In this document: positions 1 to 7,199 of the stretch, piece by piece
How the letters are laid out: every line of letters starts with the position of its first letter
Position numbering within the stretch: the first letter of the stretch is position 1
Assembly: GCA_913054485.1 (NCBI GenBank)
Contig: CAJXHQ010000094.1
Coordinates: forward strand, 1-8,717
Direction of reading: 5' to 3'
Source of the DNA: an uncultured Paracoccaceae bacterium
GTDB taxonomy: Bacteria; Pseudomonadota; Alphaproteobacteria; Rhodobacterales; Rhodobacteraceae
Length of the DNA: 8,717 bases
Notes under the pieces: generated by a model
Seen by the model: only the letters and a program-made list of their open reading frames with translations
What the model was told of the DNA's origin: nothing
Database searches by the model: none
Translations under genes and position numbers: made by a program

Positions 1-857
1 ACCTGCTGGCGCCGGACAGATCGGTGCAGGCTGTGGACGCGCTGGTGCTGTCGGGCGGGTCTGCTTTCGGGCTGGATGCCTGCTCGGGCGTGGCGGACGG
101 GCTGCGTGCGGCAGGGCGCGGCTTTGCGGTTGGCCCGGCGCTGGTGCCTATCGTGCCCGGCGCGATTCTTTTCGATCTGCTGAATGGTGGAGACAAGTCC
201 TGGACCGATAACCCCTACCGGGCGCTTGGCCGCGCGGCCTTTGACGCCGCCACTGAAGACTTCGCGCTTGGCACCCTGGGCGCTGGCACCGGGGCGCTGG
301 CGGCCAACGAGAAGGGCGGCCTCGGCTCGGCCTCGCTGGTGCTGGACGATGGCACCACGGTGGCCGCGCTGGTTGCCCCCAACCCGATGGGCGGCGTTAC
401 CACGCCGGGCGGGCGGCACTTCTGGGCCGCTCCGTTTGAAATATACGGCGAATTCGGCGGCCTCGGCCCGGATCCGGCGGCGGGGCTGGGCCGCGGTTCC
501 GGCAGCCCCAAGCTGGACGCGATGATGCAGCTGGCAGGCGAGCTGCAGCTTCCTTCCGAGGGCAGCAACACCACCATCGCCATCGTCGCCACCGACGCCG
601 CGCTCTCCAAGGCGCAGTGCCAGCGGCTGGCCATCGCCGCCCATGACGGCATCGGCCGAGCCATCGTGCCGGCACACACGCCCGCGGACGGGGATCTGGT
701 CTTTGCCGCCGCGACCGGTGCGCGCGACGTGCCCTCCGATTCCCTCGGAATTATCTGCCACGCCGCGGCGCTGTGCCTCTCCCGCGCCATTGCACGCGGA
801 GTTTACCATGCAACGCCGCAGGCCGGAGACATACTTCCCGTCTGGAAAAACGCATAA
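1..857 (+). CDS. P1-family (DmpA-like) aminopeptidase, 5' end missing
   Basis: This is the C-terminal part (284 complete codons, first full codon at base 3) of a peptidase S58/P1-family protein, the L-aminopeptidase/D-esterase group that includes DmpA and BapA. The frame is open to the window edge: residues LLAPD lie upstream of the GTG at 24, where the family normally continues, so 24 is not the real start. Family signatures are the VDALVLSGGSAFGLDA block, the GTGA/NEKGGLGSAS segment, and a GSNTTIAIVATDA block at about 561-599. In this family the precursor self-cleaves ahead of a Ser/Thr nucleophile, here most likely the first Thr of the NTT motif (codon 570-572). These enzymes are Ntn-like hydrolases that remove N-terminal residues from small peptides or amides; the natural substrate of this one cannot be read from sequence. 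It ends in TAA. The next gene, a cytochrome, is 141 bp away and probably has its own promoter. Confidence 0.9.
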   Translation, partial: LLAPDRSVQAVDALVLSGGSAFGLDACSGVADGLRAAGRGFAVGPALVPIVPGAILFDLLNGGDKSWTDNPYRALGRAAFDAATEDFALGTLGAGTGALAANEKGGLGSASLVLDDGTTVAALVAPNPMGGVTTPGGRHFWAAPFEIYGEFGGLGPDPAAGLGRGSGSPKLDAMMQLAGELQLPSEGSNTTIAIVATDAALSKAQCQRLAIAAHDGIGRAIVPAHTPADGDLVFAAATGARDVPSDSLGIICHAAALCLSRAIARGVYHATPQAGDILPVWKNA

Positions 858-865
858 AATCAAAG

Positions 866-965
866 CACTTGAAGTGATCCGCTGCGGATTTAGAAATAAC
901 ACGCAAAGCTGATCTAGCGCAAACGCGGCAATCCGCCGATTGACTATTGTGGCCGCGGATATCCG
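866..965. promoter_or_regulatory. Palindrome-rich upstream region of the cytochrome c gene
   Basis: The gap between the peptidase and the cytochrome gene holds several short inverted repeats: CACTT-G-AAGTG (866-876), ATCCG-ctg-CGGAT (877-889), AATC-CGCC-GATT (930-941) and the perfect 10-bp palindrome CGGATATCCG (956-965). A good -35-like hexamer TTGACT lies at 940-945, but no convincing -10 follows at 16-18 bp, so the promoter call is weak. The 877-889 hairpin could also act as a weak terminator for the peptidase gene. Which regulator, if any, binds here is unknown. Confidence 0.3.
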
Positions 966-988
966 TATTGCACTCAGCTACGAGAATT

Positions 989-992
989 GGAG
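989..992 (+). promoter_or_regulatory. Ribosome binding site fixing the cytochrome c start
   Basis: GGAG at 989-992 lies six bases before ATG 999. It overlaps the upstream in-frame TTG at 987, which therefore cannot be the start. The ATG start also gives a proper signal peptide immediately. Confidence 0.7.
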
Positions 993-998
993 CAAGAC

Positions 999-1478
999 AT
1001 GAAACGTTTCATCGCAACCGCCGCTCTCAGCCTGCTCGCCGTCCCTGCATTTGCAGAAGGCGACCCCGAGGCTGGTCAAAAAGGGTTTAACAAGTGCAAG
1101 TCCTGCCACGCAGTCTCCTCTCCTGAGGGTGAGGTCTTCGTCAAAGGCGGCAAAACCGGCCCGAACCTCTATGGCATTCCTGGCGCGCAGGCCGGTCTGG
1201 TCGAGGGCTTCAAATACGGCGCTGACATCGTTGCTGCCGGTGAAGCCGGGCTGATCTGGGACGAAGAAAAATTCGTCACCTATCTGATGGACCCGAAAAA
1301 ATACCTGCGTGAGTTTACCGGCAACTCGAAAGCCAAATCGAAAATGGCCTTCAAGGTGAAGAAAGGCGGCGAGGACATCTACGCCTTCCTGGTCAGCGTC
1401 TCCCCGGCACCGGAACCGGCAGCTGAAGAAGCCGCCGAAGAGGGCGCAGGCGCAGAAGCCACAGAAGCCAGCAACTGA
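999..1478 (+). CDS. cycA: Cytochrome c2/c550, periplasmic electron carrier
   Basis: A 159-residue class I c-type cytochrome. Residues 1-19 form a Sec signal peptide (KR, hydrophobic core, AFA cleavage before EGDPEAG), so the mature protein is periplasmic. The haem is attached at C33-K-S-C36-H37, with His37 as one axial ligand; Met116 in the KSKMAFKVKK segment is the likely sixth ligand. The KTGPNLYG block (52-59) and the WDEEKF...DPKKYLREFTG region match Rhodobacter cytochrome c2 and Paracoccus c550 as I recall them. In those organisms the protein carries electrons from the bc1 complex to cytochrome oxidase, and to the reaction centre in phototrophs. About 23 C-terminal residues (from 137) are an Ala/Glu-rich acidic tail beyond the globular fold; Paracoccus c550 also has a short extension. 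A strong hairpin terminator follows 25 bases after the stop, so the gene is probably transcribed alone. The family is certain; the exact orthologue (c2/c550 versus a related small cytochrome) is likely. Confidence 0.88.
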   Translation: MKRFIATAALSLLAVPAFAEGDPEAGQKGFNKCKSCHAVSSPEGEVFVKGGKTGPNLYGIPGAQAGLVEGFKYGADIVAAGEAGLIWDEEKFVTYLMDPKKYLREFTGNSKAKSKMAFKVKKGGEDIYAFLVSVSPAPEPAAEEAAEEGAGAEATEASN

Positions 1479-1502
1479 TCCGCTGCCCCTTTGCACAGCG
1501 CA

Positions 1503-1533
1503 AAAGGCCGCAGGCAGCCCCTGCGGCCTTTCT
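1503..1533 (+). terminator. Rho-independent-type terminator of the cytochrome gene
   Basis: A perfect 12-bp stem, AAAGGCCGCAGG (1503-1514) paired with CCTGCGGCCTTT (1520-1531), encloses a 5-nt loop. The T-tract is short (TTTCT), as is common in GC-rich alphaproteobacteria. It starts 25 bases after the cytochrome stop and separates that gene from idi. Confidence 0.85.
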
Positions 1534-1576
1534 CATGATTGCCTTTCGCTGCTCCCCGTATTAGCCCTTTGCGCCA

Positions 1577-1594
1577 TCCGCGCGGTCCGCGCGG
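1577..1594. repeat. Tandem 9-mer TCCGCGCGG x2 upstream of idi
   Basis: TCCGCGCGG occurs twice back to back (1577-1585 and 1586-1594), 27 bases before the idi start. The inner CCGCGCGG is itself a palindrome, so this gives two adjacent palindromic sites. It could be an operator or just GC-rich chance; no function is assigned. Confidence 0.5.
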
Positions 1595-1621
1595 GAGACG
1601 AAACGCGCGACAGGACATTTT

Positions 1622-2164
1622 ATGACCAACCTCATTCCCGCATGGGTCGATGGCACGCTGACACCGGTGGACAAGCTGGAGGCCCATCAGAAAGGGCTGA
1701 AGCATAAGGCCGTGTCAGTCTTCGCCGTCAAAGGCACCGAAATCCTTATGCAGCGCCGCGCGCTGGGGAAGTATCATACGCCCGGCCTTTGGGCGAACAC
1801 CTGCTGCACCCACCCCCTGTGGGACGAGGATCCTGCCGATTGCGCCGTCCGCCGCCTGAAGGATGAGCTGGGCATCACCGGGCTCTACCCGGAGTTCCGC
1901 CATCACCTGGAGTACCGCGCCGATGTGGGCGGCGGCATGGTGGAGCATGAGGCGGTGGATGTCTTCCTGGCCCATGTGCACCGGCCGCTGCAGATGGCGG
2001 TGAACCCGGAGGAGGTGATGGAGACCCGCTGGGTCGACTACCATGACCTTCTCGCCGAAGTGCGCCGCCATCCGGAACGGTTCACCCCCTGGCTGAAAAT
2101 CTACCTCGAACAGTATTCCGGCACCATCTTCGGCCCCGATCTGATCCGCGCCGCCCAGCGCTGA
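1622..2164 (+). CDS. idi: Isopentenyl-diphosphate delta-isomerase, type I
   Basis: A 180-residue Nudix-fold enzyme that interconverts isopentenyl diphosphate and dimethylallyl diphosphate, the starting units for quinone side chains, carotenoids and other isoprenoids; it is cytosolic. Aligned from memory with E. coli Idi: catalytic Cys62 in the WANTCCTHP motif (E. coli C67), metal-binding His22, His28 and His64, Glu82 in the RRLKDELGI Nudix helix, the paired acids Glu108 and Glu110 in VEHEAVDVF (E. coli E114/E116), and the conserved FTPWL tryptophan at 157. All expected key residues are present and the length (180 against 182 in E. coli) is normal. The ATG is preceded by AGGA at 1612-1615, six bases away. 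The stop is 74 bp before the monooxygenase on the same strand with no strong terminator between, so the two may share a transcript. Type I Idi is non-essential when IspH supplies both isomers, so its role here is to balance the two pools. Confidence 0.95.
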   Translation: MTNLIPAWVDGTLTPVDKLEAHQKGLKHKAVSVFAVKGTEILMQRRALGKYHTPGLWANTCCTHPLWDEDPADCAVRRLKDELGITGLYPEFRHHLEYRADVGGGMVEHEAVDVFLAHVHRPLQMAVNPEEVMETRWVDYHDLLAEVRRHPERFTPWLKIYLEQYSGTIFGPDLIRAAQR

Positions 2165-2238
2165 GCTGCGGCCTTTCTGCGCCTTGCCCCGCTGTGCTGC
2201 GCCTGATTATCTGGCGCTCACCACAGGGGAGTACGGTC

Positions 2239-3486
2239 ATGACGGTTCTTATTGCAGGCGGCGGCATTGCGGGGCTGACGCTGGGGCTGACGCTGCACCA
2301 GATCGGCGTGCCGTTCAGAATCTTCGAAAGCACGCCGCAGATCCGCCCGCTGGGGGTTGGCATCAATCTGCAGCCCAACGCGGTGCGCGAGCTTCTGGAC
2401 CTCGGGCTGGAGGCGAAACTGGACGCAATCGGCGTGAAGACCCGGCAGCTGGGGTTCTACTCCAAACTGGGCAAGACCATCTGGGAAGAGCCCCGCGGCA
2501 CCTGGGCAGGCTATGCGTGGCCGCAGTACTCTGTGCATCGCGGCGCCTTGCAGATGATGCTGCTGAAAGCGCTGCAGGACCGCGCCGGTACGGATGCAGT
2601 GGAAACAGCGGCCCGCGCAACCGGGTTTGAAACCACCGCCGGTGGGGCAGACCTGTGTTTGGAAGACGGGCGCAGGATCAGCGGCCGGCTGGTTGTGGCC
2701 GCAGACGGCATCCACTCGGCCCTGCGCGCGCAGATGGTGCCGGAAGAAGGCGCACCGATCTGGAACGGCAAAATCCTCTGGCGCGCCACCACCCGCGCTC
2801 CGGCCTTCTTTGGCGGCAGCGCCATGGCGATGATCGGCCACGATACTCTGCGCCTGGTGGCCTATCCGATCTCCGGCCCGGATGCGGCAGGCATGGCCAC
2901 CATCAACTGGATCGCAGAAAAGGCCTTTGACCCTTCTGCGCCCTGGAAGCGTGAAGACTGGAACCGGGCGGCGGACATAAATGATTTTCTGCCGGACTTC
3001 GCGGACTGGCAGTTCGACTGGATCGACGTGCCCGCATTGATCAAAGGGGCAGAGGTTGTCTTTGAATACCCGATGGTCGACCGCAACCCGCTGCACGCCT
3101 GGACTGATGGCGCGGTCACGCTGATCGGCGACGCCGCGCACCCGACATATCCGGTCGGCTCCAACGGGGCGAGCCAGGCCATCCTGGACGCCCGGATCAT
3201 CGGCGCGCAGATTCTGGAGCACGGCGTTGAACCGGCAGCGTTGCAGGCCTATGAGGCAATCTGCCGGCCGGTCACCTCCGGCGTGATTGAAGCCAACCGC
3301 GCCGGCGGCGGCCCGGACGGCGTGCTGCAACAGGTAGAAGACCTCTGTGGCGGGGCGTTCGGCCATATCAGCGAGGTCATCCCCGAAGCCGAACTGGCCG
3401 CGCATGCCGCCCGCTACAAAATGCTCGCAGGGTTTTCCATTGATGAGCTCAACGCCCGGCCCCGCACCATCCCGGCGGAGGTGTGA
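2239..3486 (+). CDS. FAD-dependent aromatic monooxygenase, PhzS-like
   Basis: A 415-residue group A flavoprotein hydroxylase. The N-terminal Rossmann fold carries GGGIAG (7-12) with the ribose-binding acid Glu30; the DG motif is at 156-157 (AADGIHSALR) and the GD motif at 297-298 (LIGDAAHP). Together these bind FAD and mark the NAD(P)H/O2-dependent hydroxylase superfamily (FAD_binding_3). Segments such as RPLGVGINLQPNAV, PQYSVHRGALQM, LVAYPIS, YPMVDRNPL and SNGASQAILD closely resemble Pseudomonas PhzS, which hydroxylates 5-methylphenazine-1-carboxylate, and length agrees (PhzS is about 402). No phenazine genes are present, so an aromatic or heterocyclic substrate is inferred but unknown; no symbol is given. 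I chose ATG 2239 because AGGGGAG (2225-2231) lies seven bases before it and the glycine motif sits at the usual distance; an upstream GTG at 2194 would add 15 atypical residues. It runs convergently into pncB, 58 bp away. Confidence 0.88.
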   Translation: MTVLIAGGGIAGLTLGLTLHQIGVPFRIFESTPQIRPLGVGINLQPNAVRELLDLGLEAKLDAIGVKTRQLGFYSKLGKTIWEEPRGTWAGYAWPQYSVHRGALQMMLLKALQDRAGTDAVETAARATGFETTAGGADLCLEDGRRISGRLVVAADGIHSALRAQMVPEEGAPIWNGKILWRATTRAPAFFGGSAMAMIGHDTLRLVAYPISGPDAAGMATINWIAEKAFDPSAPWKREDWNRAADINDFLPDFADWQFDWIDVPALIKGAEVVFEYPMVDRNPLHAWTDGAVTLIGDAAHPTYPVGSNGASQAILDARIIGAQILEHGVEPAALQAYEAICRPVTSGVIEANRAGGGPDGVLQQVEDLCGGAFGHISEVIPEAELAAHAARYKMLAGFSIDELNARPRTIPAEV

Positions 3487-3544
3487 TTTCAGCCGCGGGC
3501 ACAGAAGGCTGCAATGAGGGGGCCGCAGGCGCTGCTTCCGATAT

Positions 3545-4834
3545 TCAGACGATGACCTCGAAGGATTCCTGGCGCCCGACACCAAATACCCGCTTGTAGC
3601 GTTCCACTTCCGCCGCCGGACCCATGGCCTTCTCCGGGTTGTCGGAGAGCTTGACCGTTGGCGCCCCATTGGCGGAAACCGCCTTGCAGACCAGCGAGAA
3701 AGGCGCCAGCCCATCACCGGGCACCAGGCCCCGGAAATCATTGGTCAGCAGCGTGCCCCAGCCGAAGGACGCCTGAACCCGGCCGGAGAACCGTGTTTGC
3801 AGGTCAAGGATCTGCTCCACATCCAGCCCGTCGGAGAAAATCACCCGCTTCCCGCGCGGATCCTCGCCGCGCGAGGTCCACCAGTCTATGGCAATCTCCG
3901 CCCCTTTGGCCGGCTCGCCGCTGTCGATGCGGATACCGGTCCAGCCGGCCAGCCAATCCGGCGCATTGTCCAGGAACCCCTTGGTTCCGTAGGTGTCGGG
4001 CAGGATGATACGCAGGTTTCCCTCGTGCTCCTCGTGCCAGTCCGACAGCACCTCGTAAGGGGCTTGAGCAAGCGCGGTGTCATCTTCCGCAAGGGCGGAA
4101 TAGACCATCGGCAGCTCATGGGCATTGGTCCCGATCGCCTCCACCTCGCGCCGCATGGCGATGAGACAGTTCGAGGTGCCGGTGAAGGCCGGGCCCAGCC
4201 CCTCCATCATCGCCTGCACACACCAGTCCTGCCAAAGGAAACTATGCCGGCGGCGGGTGCCGAAATCGGCAATCGACAGGCCGTCGACACCGCGCAGCCG
4301 TTCGATCTTCTCCCACACCCGGGTCATGGCGCGGGCATAGAGCACCTGCAGCTCGAACCGGCCCATGCCGTCCAGCACCGCGCGGCTGCGCAGCTCCATC
4401 AGCACTGCCAGCGCCGGGATCTCCCAGAGCATAACTTCGGGCCAGCTGCCTTCAAACGTCAGCTCATACTGATCGCCTTTGCGCTCCAGGTGATAGGGCG
4501 GCAGGCGCAGGTTCTCGAACCATTCCATGAAGTCCGGGCGGAACATCCGGCACTTGCCGTAAAACGTATTGCCGCGCAGCCAGGTGCTTTCACCGCGGCT
4601 GAGCGACAGCGAGCGGATGTGGTCCAGCTGTTCGCGCAGTTCGCCCTCGTCGATCAGGTCAGCCAGCGGCACATGGGCCGAACGGTTGATCAGCGAGAAG
4701 GTGACTTTGGTATCCGGCTTGTTACGGAACACCGATTGGCACATCAGAAGCTTGTAGAAATCAGTGTCGATCAGCGGCCGGACAATCGGATCAATCTTCC
4801 ATTTGTGATTGTAGACGCGCGTTGCGATATCCAC
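3545..4834 (-). CDS. pncB: Nicotinate phosphoribosyltransferase
   Basis: A 429-residue cytosolic enzyme that joins nicotinate to PRPP, with ATP hydrolysis, to form nicotinate mononucleotide (Preiss-Handler pathway to NAD). Family landmarks: LIDTDFYK (21-28), DFGTRRRHS (190-198), TGTSN (218-222), GTNAHE with the likely phosphorylated catalytic His at 239, RIDSGEP, and SDGLD (334-338), which belongs to the phosphoribosyl-binding barrel. The length is slightly above E. coli PncB (about 400), as is usual for proteobacterial members. The start is GTG, backed by a GGGAGGG ribosome site whose complement lies at 4840-4846; an ATG just upstream is out of frame. It sits 61 bp downstream of the hybrid kinase and about 2.4 kb downstream of pncA on the same strand, so it is probably the last gene of a pncA-kinase-pncB operon. 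A weak 5-bp hairpin (4873-4888) lies in the gap. Assignment is firm. Confidence 0.95.
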   Translation of the reverse strand: MDIATRVYNHKWKIDPIVRPLIDTDFYKLLMCQSVFRNKPDTKVTFSLINRSAHVPLADLIDEGELREQLDHIRSLSLSRGESTWLRGNTFYGKCRMFRPDFMEWFENLRLPPYHLERKGDQYELTFEGSWPEVMLWEIPALAVLMELRSRAVLDGMGRFELQVLYARAMTRVWEKIERLRGVDGLSIADFGTRRRHSFLWQDWCVQAMMEGLGPAFTGTSNCLIAMRREVEAIGTNAHELPMVYSALAEDDTALAQAPYEVLSDWHEEHEGNLRIILPDTYGTKGFLDNAPDWLAGWTGIRIDSGEPAKGAEIAIDWWTSRGEDPRGKRVIFSDGLDVEQILDLQTRFSGRVQASFGWGTLLTNDFRGLVPGDGLAPFSLVCKAVSANGAPTVKLSDNPEKAMGPAAEVERYKRVFGVGRQESFEVIV

Positions 4835-4839
4835 GGCAG

Positions 4840-4846
4840 CCCTCCC
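4840..4846 (-). promoter_or_regulatory. Strong ribosome binding site supporting the GTG start of pncB
   Basis: Read on the - strand this is GGGAGGG, five bases ahead of the GTG codon at 4834. It is the only well-spaced Shine-Dalgarno sequence here and decides for the GTG over the out-of-frame ATG upstream. Confidence 0.7.
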
Positions 4847-4895
4847 GTCATGCCCTTCTGTCAGTTAAGGCAGCACCGCAGAGGGTGCAAGAAAT

Positions 4896-7139
4896 TCAGC
4901 CCGCTTCTGCGGCTGCGCGCCCCTCGCCGCAGTCGCGCAGGGCCGTCAGAAGATCAGTACGGCTGACCGGCTTGGAGAGGAAACCGTTCATGCCGGCATC
5001 CAGGCAGGCTTTACGGTCGCTGGCAAAGGCATTGGCGGTGAGCGCGATGATCACTGGCTGGCGGCCAGTGCTTTCGCGGATTCTGCGGGTGGCATCAATG
5101 CCGCTCAGCACAGGCATCGACATGTCCATGAAGACCAGGTCAGGATCCAGATTGCGGCATTTGCTGACAGCCTCTCCGCCATCCTTTGCAAACTCCAGCT
5201 GGATGGGCTGGCCGCGCAGGAACTTGCTGATCACCAAGCGGTTCACCTTATTATCCTCGGCGACCAGCACCCGCAGCCCGGCAACCGCGGTGCAATCCGT
5301 ATCCGCGGCATCGGCTGTGCCTGCCGCCTGTGCCGTGCTGGACGGTTCCAGCAGCAAGGTCACTGTGAAACAGGAGCCGCGGCCAGGGTCGGAACTGACC
5401 GAAATACTGCCCCCCATTGCCTCGGTCAGCCTGCGCGAGATCGTCAGCCCCAGGCCGGTGCCGCCGAACTGGCGCGTCGTCGCGGCATCCGCCTGCGAAA
5501 ACCGGCGGAAGACATGATCCAGCTTGTCTTCGGGAATGCCGATGCCGGTGTCCTCAACGGCGCAGGTCAGCTCGATCCCCATCGCGCCCTGCTCGCGCGC
5601 CGAAAGCCGGACGGTCACATGACCCTCGCGGGTGAATTTCACCGCGTTGCCTGCAAGGTTCAGCAGGATCTGCCGGATCCGGCGGTCGTCGCCGCAAAGT
5701 GTCTGCGGCACGCTGTCAGCAACATCCAGCCGCAGCTCCAGCCCCTTCTCAGCCGCCTGAGGCCGCAGCAGCTGCAAAGTGCCTTCGAAACAGTCGCGCG
5801 GGTCGAAGTCGACCGTGCTCAGCTCCATCTGGCCGGCGTCCAGCTTGGAGAGGTCCAGCACATCATTGATCAGGTCAAGCAGCGTCGAAGCAGAGCTGAG
5901 TATGGTCTCGGTATAGAGGGTCTGATCCGCGTCCAGCGCGGTGTCCGACAGCAGTTGCGCCATGCCCAGAACCCCGTTCATCGGGGTGCGGATTTCATGG
6001 CTCATGGTGGCCAGAAACTCTTCTTTAACGCGGGCGCCGTCTTCGGCGGCCTGCCGGGCATCTTCCAGTTCCGCAGCGTGGTCACGGGCGGCAGTCACAT
6101 CTCGCTCCACCGCGACCACCACCTCGACCCGGCCGTCGCTGTCCAGCACCGGGACCTGGTTGGTTTCCACCCAGAACTCGCGGCCGTCCTTGGCCCGGTT
6201 GAGGATTTCGCAGCGGAACGGCTGACCTTTTTCACGCACTTCCGCCAGCCGGTTCACGGTGTCCGGATCGGTGGTTTCGGAATTCAGCAAAGCGCCGGGA
6301 TTGCGGCCAATGGCCTCGGCACTGGTGTAGCCGGTTATCGCAGTGAACGCCCGGTTGACCCAGCCGATTGTGCCGTCGCGGTCCATCAGGATCACACTGT
6401 CATTGGCGTGTTCGGCCACCGCGGCAAGGCGGCGGGCCTGCTCGCGCTTCTCCAACAGGCGCAGGTTTGTCTTTTCCAGTTCTGCGTTCTGGCGTTCCTG
6501 CAGCTCATTGTAGCGGCGGGTGCGGTTGAAATTCTGCACCGCAAACTGCAGAAACATGACCACCGTGGCAATGAGCATGACCGATCCGGCGAGGTTCTGC
6601 AGATACACCGGCTCGAGATGGAAACCATGGACCAGTTCCCTGGCAAAGAGGGTCAACGGGGCCAGCCCATAGATCGTCAGGCGGGCAATGGCGGCGTTGC
6701 GGTGAAGCGGGGCCAGCAGCGCGGCATTCAGCGCCGCGCTGGTCAGGAAGCCGATGCCGAACAGCGGTTCCGCGTGGCCCTCATGGGCGGTCCAGGCCAC
6801 AAAGACACAGATCGTGATGGTCAGCGCCTGTATCCCGGCGGTCCCCGTGCTGATTGCATCGATCCGGTGCAGCGGCACGCCCCGCTGCAGCAAGGCCGGA
6901 ACCCGGCGCAGGTAAAGGCAATCCAGGATCTCTCCGGCCAGGGCCGCACCGAGCACAAAAAGGCCCGCCATCGGCGACAGGGTCACCCAAAGCACCAAAG
7001 CGCCCAATACCGTGACGATCTGGCGGCCGGCAAAAAAACGCACCCGGCCACGCGCATAGCGCAACATCAGCCCCTCGGGGCTGTTCGCCTGGCGGCTGTC
7101 GGAAAGGCTGTCGGAAATGGCTGACGTCTCGCGCGGCAT
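4896..7139 (-). CDS. Membrane PAS hybrid sensor histidine kinase/response regulator
   Basis: A 747-residue hybrid kinase from the ATG at 7139. Order: short charged cytoplasmic N-terminus; a hydrophobic region (about 38-200) with five or six predicted transmembrane segments and no large periplasmic loop; a coiled-coil linker (about 205-240); a PAS domain (about 240-349, starting near NDSVILMDRDG); HisKA with phospho-acceptor His381 in the SHEIRTPMNG motif; HATPase with N-box Asn498, G1 DTGIGIP (530-536) and G2 GGTGLGL (about 557-563); a linker; and a REC domain with acid pair Glu628/Asp629, phospho-acceptor Asp672 and Lys723. All catalytic motifs are intact. No HPt domain is present, so an external phosphotransfer protein or plain autoregulation is inferred. 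The signal is unknown. An in-frame TTG at 7199, directly after the pncA stop, would add 20 residues; I prefer ATG 7139, which has a modest GAG six bases upstream. Its place between pncA and pncB suggests co-transcription with NAD salvage. Confidence 0.9.
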   Translation of the reverse strand: MPRETSAISDSLSDSRQANSPEGLMLRYARGRVRFFAGRQIVTVLGALVLWVTLSPMAGLFVLGAALAGEILDCLYLRRVPALLQRGVPLHRIDAISTGTAGIQALTITICVFVAWTAHEGHAEPLFGIGFLTSAALNAALLAPLHRNAAIARLTIYGLAPLTLFARELVHGFHLEPVYLQNLAGSVMLIATVVMFLQFAVQNFNRTRRYNELQERQNAELEKTNLRLLEKREQARRLAAVAEHANDSVILMDRDGTIGWVNRAFTAITGYTSAEAIGRNPGALLNSETTDPDTVNRLAEVREKGQPFRCEILNRAKDGREFWVETNQVPVLDSDGRVEVVVAVERDVTAARDHAAELEDARQAAEDGARVKEEFLATMSHEIRTPMNGVLGMAQLLSDTALDADQTLYTETILSSASTLLDLINDVLDLSKLDAGQMELSTVDFDPRDCFEGTLQLLRPQAAEKGLELRLDVADSVPQTLCGDDRRIRQILLNLAGNAVKFTREGHVTVRLSAREQGAMGIELTCAVEDTGIGIPEDKLDHVFRRFSQADAATTRQFGGTGLGLTISRRLTEAMGGSISVSSDPGRGSCFTVTLLLEPSSTAQAAGTADAADTDCTAVAGLRVLVAEDNKVNRLVISKFLRGQPIQLEFAKDGGEAVSKCRNLDPDLVFMDMSMPVLSGIDATRRIRESTGRQPVIIALTANAFASDRKACLDAGMNGFLSKPVSRTDLLTALRDCGEGRAAAEAG

Positions 7140-7199
7140 ATCTGTCTCATGGCGGATGTAGCGGGGCGACTCTATTGGCAACAGGTTAAAAAAACCCAA

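Noticed and set aside
24..26. GTG as the start codon of the P1 peptidase
   Set aside because: The reading frame continues upstream to the window edge with family-like residues (LLAPD), so the true start lies outside the window.
978..1496. A 172-codon - strand frame rich in Cys and Phe opposite the cytochrome gene
   Set aside because: Antisense of a gene with a signal peptide and CXXCH haem site; the Phe/Cys richness is simply the complement of Glu/Lys/Ala codons.
2199..2217. Hairpin GCGCC/GGCGC with a 9-nt loop between idi and the monooxygenase
   Set aside because: A 5-bp stem with no T-tract is too weak to call a terminator in GC-rich DNA.
3487..3544. Possible bidirectional terminator between the convergent monooxygenase and pncB genes
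   Set aside because: Only short stems are visible (CAGCC/GGCTG with a 12-nt loop, and a 4-bp GCAG/CTGC), with no T-tract on either strand.
2218..3741. A 507-codon open frame on the - strand opposite the monooxygenase
   Set aside because: It is the antisense shadow of a gene with clear FAD-binding motifs; its translation is rich in Arg, Pro, Cys and His without recognisable domains, and it overlaps the end of pncB.
4873..4888. Hairpin GCACC/GGTGC between the kinase and pncB genes
   Set aside because: Only 5 bp with a 6-nt loop and no T-tract; not enough for an attenuator or terminator call.
3797..4966. A 389-codon open frame on the + strand opposite pncB
   Set aside because: Low-stop antisense frame caused by high GC; no family motifs, while pncB on the other strand has its full motif set.
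5514..7124. A 536-codon open frame on the + strand opposite the hybrid kinase
   Set aside because: Composition dominated by Gln, His, Arg and Gly, typical of antisense translation of a GC-rich gene; the kinase on the - strand has every catalytic motif.
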